A DNA stretch of 64,000 bases, from contig OZ021731.1 of the NCBI GenBank assembly GCA_963978545.1, forward strand, positions 55,663,242-55,727,241. Reading direction: 5' to 3'. The notes under the pieces were generated by a model. That model worked only from the letters and a program-made list of their open reading frames with translations, was not told the DNA's origin and did not search any database. This document shows, piece by piece, positions 22,901 through 34,900 of the stretch; position 1 is the stretch's first letter, and each line of letters opens with the position of its first letter. The DNA comes from Linyphia triangularis (lineage: Eukaryota > Arthropoda > Arachnida > Araneae > Linyphiidae). A program made the position numbers and the translations under genes.

Positions 22901-25900
22901 ATTGCCAAAAATGTTGCCTTCATTTTAGATCATTCTAAATATTTGTTATGGGCAGAAAGCCAAGGTCTCTTACCACGACAAAACAAAGGAAGAAAATACG
23001 TGTAGTTTTTGGAGGGATATTTAATTGAACAAAAAAAAACAAAAAGTAAGTAACCATGTGTGTAAGTTAGAAAAAAAATTTTACAGAAGAATTTTTTAGG
23101 GAAGGAGTTGGTGATTTCAAGGACCCCAAGACCAATTAATTACCTCCATATTTTCAAAATATATCCTTACCCAATTGTGTGCTGAGCTAATTTTAGAAAT
23201 TAAAAAAAAACAAAAAAAAAAAAACAAAAAAAAACTATGAAATTAAGAAATAACTAATTATCATTTAAAGAACTGTACCGTTACTTTTAAATTAGGAAGG
23301 GACTAAATTTTTAAAGCTCTTTCTTGAGGATGAGAAAATAAAAGGTATAAAATTGTTTACCAAGTAAATATTCGAGCTAAAATAAACAATTTTACAAACA
23401 ATAACAGTTTAAATTACAATTTGAAATAAGGAAAAACGGTAAAAATGGTGCATTGGGACTAATTTCTTGCACAAATTTAAATTTCTAGTTATTCTGCACT
23501 GATTCAAAACAAAAGGTGAAACAGATCTTCAGATAGACACTAATTACGGACATAGCGGCTATCACATCATCAAAAGCCTAGGCGAATGACACCAAAACTG
23601 TGTCGCAAATCTCGGTAATAGCTACTATTAAAACAGCTTTAAATCTACAGAAAATTACCTACAATATAAATATCAGCAATGACGGTCACCATATCGGGAT
23701 AAATTTTAGTAATTACATTAAAGCAACAATCGGCAAAAATGAACAACACACAAACGTAAATATCGCATAAGCGCTCAATATAAAGTTGGAAATTTCTGTA
23801 ATAGAGGTGCTTATATCGGCTTTACACTCTATGAAATTGTCTATCACCATCCCAACAATATAGATCTCGAAGATAGCGCTCACTGTAGCAGCTCAAATAT
23901 GAGGAATAGCAGCTCTTGCGTCAGCGTAATGCTGCGCAAACTAACACCCAAACACCAACGTAAATAATGGTGATAGAGGCTGACAATCTGCAGGAAAAGT
24001 GATAAATACATTGGAGGTTTTGGGAAGTCTGAGCATACAAAGGTTCTGTGTTGTCAAACTTGCAAGCAAAACCCAATAAAACTGTAATGCAGATTAGTAT
24101 CGATCTCAAGAATGATAAAAATGTCGGGGGGAAAAAAGCTGAAATCCACGATGAACTGACAGGTGCAAATCTCTATAATCAAGTCAGACTATTATATCGG
24201 GGTAGCAACCAACGAAAGTGAACATCACAGCGCGATTCTCGGTGATAATGCTGCCATAATCACAGGAATAGTGATCATTTCATCCACGTAACGCTCGGCA
24301 AAATGGCCATCGCATACCAACGTAAATAATGCGGATAGAAGCCATGACATTAAAGAAAAATGCCGGGAAACGGTAATAGTCAGTGGTTTGGTCTAAAAGT
24401 ATGTAAATTTCTTTATGAATTCTTTGTTAGCTGTTGAAAACATGCAGTAAAGAGGAACTTATTCCCATTGAGACACTTGCATAATTGAAAATAAAAATAT
24501 TTACTGAAATCCCTAAAAATACTAAACACTTTCACCCATGCTTAAACACTTCCTAAATATCTCGGATTAACAAAAAGCATAGTCAATTATAAGTTTTTAC
24601 TTCAGTTAAAAACAAATGGAAAGAAAAAAAAAAAAAAAAAAAAGGGTCATATAATTAATCTATCATTCTAATGGTATAATACTAGAATTACAAGGTAATA
24701 TCAAAAGTATATAACAAGGAAAAAAAAACTTTCATACATTTTGATAGTTGAAAATAATTGGGCTCAAATTTTAACTTGTGTTTTTTGTACGGACAGTCCC
24801 AATTTTAAAATTTAATTTTATAACATAAATTATTGTGCAATATAAAAAAAAAAAACCAGTTATTTATATCATTAAAGTTTATAATAAAAGAAGTTTACAC
24901 ACATAAAGGAACAAAAAAAAAACAAATTATAAGAATGTTATCAATACGCAAATTTAAATAAACAGTATTTTTTTCGAAGTGTCTCTTAAAACTCTATTAA
25001 TTTGAGTTGATGTGATAGCATTGGATTTATTAACTTTCAATAGTCATTTTAATATTTAAAATATAAAAAAAAAAAAATACTAAAACATTTTTTTAAGTAG
25101 AACATTGTGAATTAAGAAATGAAACATTTTGCAAACGTTGTTTATTAACAAATTTATTACTTGAATAATTAAAATTGCCCCAGAACTACAGGTACGTATT
25201 TCTCCCTAATTTTAAAAATAACAAAAGGGGGAAAAAGTGCCAAAACTTAAATGTGGAAAAGAAAAATAAGCTCTTAAGAATTGTATTTGTAAGATTTGCC
25301 AGACAATGCTTAACACAATTAGAAAAATGTATTAGCAAAAGCACTTTACTCAGTAATTACACTGTTCAAAGCAACAAATAATATATCACATCTTGAGTTT
25401 TAATTGCAAAAATAACATTGGTGAAGAAACAAATCCGTAATACTGACTTACCTGACCAGCAGTTTAACTAACAAGGAATGACTAGCAAAATAAAGTCACT
25501 ATAAAGTTTTATAAGTCTTACGGTAAAAGATAAGAAACAATTCTTGAATATGTTCATTCTTCAGGGCAGTTTTTTTTATAAGTCTTTCAGAAGACATGTA
25601 TGAGCAAATGCTAAAAACCATCTTCAAGTCACACTTTGTCTACGAAGTCATTGTTGAAACCCAAACTCAATACATAACTTCATTTCCAAGTTATGAAAGC
25701 TGATACTGAACCTGTAAGTTGACATTTTGAGATGCAAAACTATCAACTGCCCAAATAAAAAGTAAAAGCAATATACTCTTTAAACCTGTAAAAAAACTAA
25801 GTGAAATCAGTGTTTGATAGAATGTCATGAGTTTTAATGTTACTGTTTTCCAATTGAATAGCTGTTTTCCTTTAAAATGTTTTTGACGTAAATTCGAACA

Positions 25901-28900
25901 AAAACATCCATTGTTTTAGAAGTACTAAAAATGTGTACTTTTGAAGGAACTACTGTTTCTTGGATAAAACACAAGAAAAACGCTTCGCTTGCGACCTGTT
26001 AGCGCACATTATTCCCAAGCTGATTAAAACGAAAAAATAACGAGGGCCTTTAGCCACTGTTAACCTTGAAGAGCCACCGACATTCCATTCAAATTTTGAA
26101 GAAAGTTATAATTGGCTACAAAGTACGAGTTTCAATAAGGTCTATCGTGCGCATAATAAGAGTACGTGATATTCCAGGAGTGACTTGGTCAGTGTCGCAC
26201 CTGTCTGGAGTGAATTTCCAAGCGCTGAGTTCGTTCTGTGTCTCTTCGAGACGAGCTTTCAGGGACTCGACTTCTTTCTTCATTCTTTCGAACAGCAGAT
26301 TCACGGCAGGATCTAGCATTGCAGATCGCAGCTGTGCAATGCTTGGTACCTGGGCTTGTTTTAGCTCCTGAATTTGACCCTGAAAGTAAATAACCCATTA
26401 ACCTTGAGATATAATTAACATGTAACAATTCAAACAACTTTTTATTCTTTCAAACATGTTTCCATAATTGATTAGTTTTAAAATTCCTTTAATTTCAGAT
26501 GTATTATATTTATTATATCTGAAAAACTATACATTGCTTAGAATTCCCATAATCCAACTACAGCACAAGCAAGAATCATGAACATAACTCTAATGATAGG
26601 TGAAATTTTAATTTAAAGTGAAAAAATAAACAATGTAAAAACCTTTGAATAATTAATTTTTTTTAATAGTAATAACTATTTCATCAAAAAGTTTTAAAAT
26701 TTTCTGTCACCAAATTTTACTATGCATGTATTTACAATCAGCAAAATGTTCCATGTTGCACAAGCATATTTTTTTTTTAAAGACAATAATCTACTAAAAT
26801 CTTTACTTCTTTTCACAAAGTTATATTTGATTCAATTTTTTTTTTTTTAAGTGTTCCTTAAATCTGGTGTCCACAAATGAGAAAACTTGAGCAAGTTTAA
26901 AGCAAGACGTAATTTGGCTCACATACCAACTCATGCAATATTCCATCATCAGGAAAATGTATTTTCTTACAGCAAGTAAAAGGTCTACGTAAAAGGTCAC
27001 CCTTTCTATTAGTATTCTTTCTGATATTAGCCGTTTAAAATATCTTGCAAGCCTCACTTTGATGAGAGCAGGGACAAATGACGGTTGTTCAAATACAAAT
27101 CATTAAACTAAACTCTAATTTATCATCGTACTAGATGGTAGATCTTCACAGTCCTCATAGACAATTCATCCATTTTGGTGGCATGACGATACAATGCTCG
27201 CTAAGCCTTTTGTTTTCTACAGGGTTGCTGGGTTGGGCTTCCCAGCATGATATTTTTCTTATTGAGGGTTGCGGGAAGAATATGGCAAAGAGAAGGGGGG
27301 AGTGCTATATAATATTCCTGTCTTTGCGTTTGTCAGGCTCCAAGATGGTGTAAGCAATAAAAAATTAATAATTTATGCTTTTTTGAGAATATTTTGGTGC
27401 ATCAAATATATGTGAGTTCATTGCAGCTAAAAAGCTGAATAGAAACTCGAAGCATCATCAAGGAAATGTTGTGGTTTTGACTTTTGGTTGCTATTGTGAT
27501 TTTTCTAATCTTTCTATACACTCGTAAACTATTTGTTTCGAAATCAAAGCAAACTTTAATAAATTAACCCATAAGAACAAAGTTTTTAATATAAAAATTT
27601 ATTAATATTAAACATCGACTTTTCATAGTGTTTGGCCACTATGAAGAAACCATCAATTCCGAGCCATGGACTAACTCTTTTTTGCTCCCAAAACTTGATA
27701 GAATGCATTTTTAAAGACAAGTCTATCTGCAGAATGTAAGCTCGATCAAATGACCGCAAGTGAGTTATTTAATTCTTAGAAGCAGAAATAACAGCGTGTG
27801 TAAAAGCAGCCCTTTAGTAACAGCCCCTAAAACTTGATAGAATGTATTCTCATTGCAACGAATCTACCTGCCACGTTTTAGTTCGATGAGATGACAGCAA
27901 GTGGGTTTATTTTAGCCATCTATAGATTTACCCTCCATCATCACACACATAAACAAACAAAATGGAAGTTAATAAAATATATTTATAATGGATATTTTTA
28001 AGCAAATTGTAGTATTACGAGCATAACACTCATTTGTTGCTTATTAATTCTACAAAACCATTTATAAAATAATTCCGAGATTTAATTCTTTAAGTAATCT
28101 GAATGTTCACCTTCTGAATACACTATCTGGCCAAAAGTATCCGGACACCCAGTGGTATGGACTTAGAGCGTCCTAAGGCACATATTAATATGATGTTAGT
28201 CCCCCTTTTGCACCGATGACAGCCTGCACACGTTTGGGAAGACTTTCCAATTTTTGATAGGTGACCGTAGGAATTGCCTTCCAGGCGTCCATCACAGCTA
28301 AAGTGTGTGCTTGCAGTGAAGATGGTCGATTTGGCTGGCTATGTAATATGCGCTCTAATTCGTCCCAAAGGTGTTCTATGGGATTTAGATCAGGGCTCTG
28401 AGAAGGCCAGTCCAGTTTTTGAACACCCATTTCGTCAAACCACGTCTGTGAAAGGCTCGATGTGTGAGTGGAGCAGTTATCCTGCTGGAAGAGAAATGGG
28501 CCTTCCCCGAAATATTGCCATAGAGTTGGGAGTGCAGCATTGTCCAGAATGTCCACATACATCTCAGAGTTCATGTTTCCAACCACAGGAACTAACGGAC
28601 CCAGGCCAAACCATGAGAAACACCCCCACACCATTATGCTTCCACCACCAAACTTAACAGTCGGCACAATGCAGTCACTGTAGAAACGTTCACCGGGTAT
28701 CCGCCAAACCCAGACGCGTCCATCCGACTGCCAGACTGTAAAGCGAGATTCATCACTCCAAAGAACAGTTTTCCACATGTCCACAGTCCAATGATGGTGA
28801 GCTCTACACCATTGCAATCAATGCTTCGCATTCTGTGGAGTGATATTCGGCTTTTGAGCGGCTGCACGACCATGGAATCCCAAGTGTTTTAACTCTCGAA

Positions 28901-31900
28901 GGACAGTCCTGCTGCTAACACTAAAGCCTGATGAACTTTGGAACTCCTAAGAAATTTCCGCCAACGAGGACTTGTGATTTTGTTTCACTACCCTTTTCAG
29001 AGTTCCGCGGCTGCGTTCACCAAGTGTTTTCGGCGGACAGGTTCATTTTTCTGCCGTTTCACTGCCTCGACGTTTCCACTTCACAATTACATCACTCACT
29101 GTGAATTTAGGCTTCTGTAGAATGTCCGCAATCTCACGAACTGATTTCCCATAAAGGTGGCATCCCACTATTCTGCCACGATCGAACTCACTAAGCTCTT
29201 TTAACTTACTCATTGCCTCACAAACGCATAAATACAATCTGACAAACCACTACCAACACTTTTATAGCTTTCAATTACGTATCAAACTACGTCACTCGCC
29301 AGAACCACATTTTTAAGGGGTGTCCGGATACTTTTGGCCAGATAGTGTATTTCTAAAATAATATTAGGAATAATTGTAACTACAAAAACTTCTTCACATT
29401 AATCTAATTGCAAATATTAAACATAAAATAAATATTCATTTAATAACGAAAAATTGGGCCCTGGACTGACGTCCCGTCTGTCTGTATAGAAATCAAGCCT
29501 TAATTTTTAAATTGAGAAACACAGATTTAATCAAATACATGTGTTCAAAAACTGCTTAGCAAAAAAATTTGTAATAATTAAAAATGTGTAATGTAAAAAT
29601 TTTTATCGTTAGAAATAGTTTGAATAATCCCCAACAAACTTCTTAAAGAAACTAAATTCATTTTTTACTCTTTTTGCATAGTTTTTAAAGTACTTTCTCC
29701 CATCATGACATTTTTGACACACAAAGTACATGTTGCAAAGTGTGAATCTAACACATAGGCTTCAATATTATATTCTGGCGTGTGGTGGGCATGCGTAGCG
29801 CTGTAGTTATGGAAGGGATTGATGAAATTTTTGTTTATTCAATTGCAATGTTTTTCTAGTTGATGATTGGCTTAACTTAATTTCAAAGATTTTGCTCACT
29901 TTATTAACCAAAATTTATTAAGACGCTATACTTTTATAAAATAAAATTCAAGAACTTTAAACGTATTTTAACAGAATTCAAGGTTTTCAAGAACTTGAAA
30001 ATGAGTTCTTTTTCCAAGCCCTTTTCAAGGTTTTTTAAAAACGTACGAACCATGTTATTAGACTTCACAGAAAAAAGGTTGAGATGAGCATGTAACATTT
30101 GTGGACCTTTATAGAATTCAAATTATCAATTAAATTTATGAAATAATAGTAAAATCTTAAGTATACAGTTAAAGCCTGTTAATGCGAAATCCCATTTAAC
30201 GTTAGGTAAACTGCTGAACGTTAGGTTGCTGAAACATAACATTATCTTATTCATTTAACATGAAATCCTGCTTAAGATGACAAAAAAAAAAAAAAAAAAA
30301 AATATTTATCTTCAAGTCATTTTTTTTTTTTTAGATTAAACCTTGCAACATTTCCTAATACAGCAGGACAATACAGAATGTATTTTTAATAATTTAGAAG
30401 AGGTAGATAAAAAAAAAGTTTGTAAAAACTTAGAGCCAAAATTAATAATACTTCTTTAAATAAGTTACTGGTATTTTTTTTTTTTTTTTATTTTTTTTTA
30501 TTTTTTTTTTTTTTTTGTTCTCAAGGTTTATCTTGTTAAACTATTGTACTTAATATAAGCTTTACAATGTAAATGTTCCAAAAGACACAGCTATTAAATA
30601 TACACATAGCTAGTAGTTCTAATCTGCATTAATTAGACAAAAAAGTTTTGAGACGGTTAACAAGAAAAATTTTTGGCTGCCAGTTGACTTTGCATTATCA
30701 GGGTTTGACTGTAGGATGAAAAAGCTTTGCTTTGCAATTATCATGAAATAAAATTTAAAGGAGAATTCATCTCTGAAAAATTTGGACAATTTGTTATGAA
30801 TCAGGTGACACCTCACAATGTCAAATTCCTTTCTATTTAGTTATTTCCCAGAAATAAAGGTCAAAGTATTGTTTTCGAAAATCTAATGAAAATCTTAAAT
30901 ACGTACGAAAAAAATTATACTATATCACTTTTTAAGTTGTATAATATTTTATTCACTTATAAAGGTTACTTTTATTAAATAACTTTTTATTGAAAATTTA
31001 ACTTCATTGAATAATTTTTTGCCGTCTTTTATACCTCATGTCACAAATATGAACCTTATTTTTCTTAATATTTACAAAAAATAAAAAGCTTATGTGTTTT
31101 TTTTATCTCAACCACTATAATAGAACTAGACATTGTAAGGTGATTAAAAGCGTCCATTAAAAAATGATGAATATAAAAAACATTTCATTTTATTCTGAAT
31201 CTAAAGACATCAAAATTATACTTCTATGTTGAGCAAAATTAATTACTTTATGTGAATGTAGTTTTAACATAACTAACTAGCGCATTGAATTTTTAACTTT
31301 CAATCCATTTTTCTGATGTTTATGAGGTTCAAATTAATATATTTGAAGAAACACTTCAAAATTGCTACAATATATTTTCAAACGTATTGTTTTAATTTGT
31401 CTGTAGGAATTAGTTATATGTATATAATTAAAAAAAAAAAAAAAAAATAGTGAATTAGTTAAATTTTTTTTATTTTTTTAAAAAAAATTCTTTTTCAAAT
31501 AACAAAAATCTGAACTGATAATTTGTTGAATACATCTTTTTGTTTATAAAAATACTTAATATTTGTCGGTCAACTAATAATTTTTAACAAATATCAAAAA
31601 CAACAAATGGCACTTTATTTTAGTTTTTAAAATTTTCTTTAAATAATGATTAAAAAATTTGACCACATAAAAATTTTCTTATTTTGAATTCATTAATAGA
31701 AAAAAATCATAAGATAAATAAAATTAAAGAAAAAAGTTAAATGTGTTCAGTCTCCCCTGAATATACACCTTTACCTGACACTTGCAACTATTGATCAGGA
31801 CAAAGCCTAATCTTCCTTGCTGTGGATTCAATTCAATATACACCTCCCCTTGACTTGTAACCTAAACTTGTTGAGAACTTCTACAAGCATGAAAGCTCTA

Positions 31901-34900
31901 TCTCGAATATGGATCGCCTTAAACTCGAGGAGTATGTGGCACCAAAGAACCAGTTATTTGTTTCGCTGTCCACTGAAATCAGCTCCCCCCCCCCCCCCCT
32001 GATTTCCTCAAAATTTTAACATTAAGAGCCATTAATAAAAAAATTACAATTTTAACTTTGCAAAATATATTTCTGAAGAATTAGTCAATTGAAACTTGAT
32101 TATTTACAGTTTAATTGCTATACAGTCACAGATTCCCATTGACTTCTATACTTAACTAGTCAGTTTTCTGCCCACCTAAGCCAGCTTTCTGACTGCCAGA
32201 ATATCTAAGAACCGGTTTTTATCCTCTCTGAGCTGCTTTGTTGGTAAACACGCCCCTCGAGCATTCACCGTTCACTAAACTGAATGAAAGGTGCGATGCT
32301 AGCACCATCTTACAGAGTCAATCAGCGAGTGAGTCACTGAAGAGTTTAACTTTTATATTAAAATTATTACTCTTGATTGATTATATCCCCTTTTTAGTTA
32401 CTATCAAGATTTTTATAGAATGTTTCTTTTTTAACCATTTTTCGATCAAATTCCTGAATTCTCATAGAATGATCCAAATACAAGGGTAATTTTTTTTAAA
32501 TTCAAAACTTATGGACTCAATATTTGATACAATTAAAAAAAAAGTTTGATTAATGCTTCTAATTAAGTAAAACATTTTTTTTTTTTTTTTGAGTACAAGC
32601 ATTATAAGAAAAACTTCAAATTTTTAAACTAGCTGTCATAGATATCATGTGGATTTAGTATTTTTTCTTAATTTTTTTTTAGCTAATTTATAAGTTAGAC
32701 AAAATATGAATATTTATATTAAAAGTTAAAAATTGAGAATATAAACTACGCTATTTTTAGATAATTAAAAAATTTGACAATAATTCTATTTTAAAGTAAG
32801 CTGCTAAGTCCTACGCCACATTAACATTGTCTTTTTTTTATCAAAATCTAGAGTTACCTAAAAAAAAATTCCCCTTGAATGGATTTTTAAATATCGCCTT
32901 TATTATCACAAAGCAAATTATTCTACAAACCATTGAGTATTCATTATATTCTCACAGATATAAGATTTCCAGAAAAAATAGCAACACTTTTTCCTCAAGA
33001 GCAATTTGCACATTCAATGGAAACAGTGAAGTAAGTTTCTTGCAAGACATTAGTGCAAGTATTCGTGTTTGTGAGCACTTACATTTATTCAACTATAATT
33101 ATTTTGGTTCTATCACAAATATCAGAATCACAAAAAACTATTCTTAATTAAAACGATAACTCTCCTTCTTAGCTGATGAGATAGGTAATTTTGGTACTAA
33201 TTAAGCAAAAAAGAATCTTTAGGGGATAAAATAAGTTGAAAAATATATATATATTTTTTTAAAAAGACAACTGCTGTTTTTATAATAAATGGCATATGTT
33301 TTGAACTTCTTGTTAAGACAAGTACCTTAAAACCAAACAAAAAATTTACTACATAAAACTTAATAAATGATAATAAAAACCTACCTAGACATGCAATCAA
33401 GTTTATTAATGTATGGAATTTAAACCGGAATGAACAAATTTGCGACATTAAGGAAATGATGTGCCACTATGAACAGACAAAATTGAAGCAAAAACAAAGA
33501 AAAATTTCAGAGGATTAATTGTGAAATTTTGTTTTAGTATTAAATATCAACTGTTAAGTACACTTTCTGAAAAATAAAATATTTCCACTAGTTTACTTAC
33601 GGCAAATTCTTGCATCTCGTGTTCTTTAGTTGTCAGCCGCATAACTAAAATATTTTCTCTCCTACTTGCATCTAACTGCTGCTGCTTCAACTTTTCTTCA
33701 GATTCTCTTAAGCTCAACAATTCAGCTATACAAAATATACATAATTTACTTGTTAATTTTAATATCAGTTGTATAATACATTAAATATGAGTCAATTTCA
33801 TTACTAACTAGCAAAATTTCTCATAAATTCTACCATTAACACTAAATACAGTATAATAAATATGACCCTTTAATTATTGAACAGTAATAATTATTTTAAA
33901 CTAAACAATAATTATTGTTTAACAATAATACTTATTTTAATTTAATTTTAATACTAAATATAATATAATAATGAACTCCCTTTAATTGGTGAATAATAAT
34001 TACTTCCATTTAATTTTAACACTAATATAATTTAATAAGAATATCATCCTTCAATTAGGGAATAATAATTACTTTTACAAGGAACAGTTCAATTCATTAA
34101 GATTTTTTTCTTAAATTAACTTACTATGTTCAGTGCCACTTTGTATTTTATTTTCTATTAAGTCTACATATTGGTCTTGCAAATTCCAACTACAAGGAAA
34201 CAACAAAATATTTATTTTATTCAGAATACTTGCACACAGAATATGTGGTATAAAATGATACTGGAATGCACATTTGGCAAATTGGGCTCAGCAAAACCAA
34301 ATATCTAACAAATAAATTAATTAATATGATGACACTCACCATTTTTGCAGTTGCTCTTTTGACATCTTATCTAGTTCATCTTTGGCAATACGCACCTAAT
34401 AAACAAAACAGAATGTCAATATATAGAGAAATGGAAGACTTCACATAAAAGAAAAATATTAAATTGCATGCATGCTTAACACAGGGTGGTTACAGAATTT
34501 GAGATATAAAATTCCCAGACATTTCTGATTTCCAGAAGATTTCTTTAAAAATTCCCTGATGTGCGCTCAAAAAACCAAATAACGGAGAATTAAAGAAAAG
34601 AAAAAGAATATTATAAGTAAACTTAATTCTAAATAGTCAAAGTATAATTGCGCAGTAATAAATTTATGGTATAAATCAAAACAAACATCTTTAGATGAAA
34701 AAGAATGGAAAACATTAATTAAAAATTACAAAATTCACCAACTTCAGCCATACTAGCTAACTTCAAGGTAAAGCAAAACCAGTACAATATGTTTCTTTTT
34801 AATTTCAAAAATAACACAAATAAAACATGTTATTTTCTTTAATATATGTCACATGCTGTTTCCTGTTCATTGCATAATAGCTGCGCTGCTAAGTTATAGG

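Larger units (their letters stand above)
13289..26200 (-). other. WTAP intron 5 (12.9 kb)
   Basis: Mostly AT-rich sequence with poly-A/T tracts and a C14 run near 13481. It holds a Tigger-like MITE (17026-17185), a TTATA-flanked MITE (18183-18381), a perfect 130-bp tandem duplication (21093-21352), a CAGGGTGG-ended element (21845-22246) and one copy of the quasi-periodic element (23513-24376). The stretch 17150-17940 has two short ORFs on opposite strands without recognisable family. CG-richer unexplained sequence lies at 20240-20430. Confidence 0.5.
26380..33600 (-). other. WTAP intron 4 (7.2 kb)
   Basis: Contains a TA-flanked Tc1 element (28121-29347), a Tigger-like element (30166-30711), fragments of the 'ttcaaggttttcaag' MITE family (29940-30060) and many T/A tracts (for example 30470-30520, 31430-31490). 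A C14-16 run is at about 31985. Nothing else with coding appearance. Confidence 0.5.

Noticed and set aside
28274..28683. Plus-strand ORFs of 127 and 71 codons
   Set aside because: Antisense shadows of the Tc1 transposase catalytic domain.
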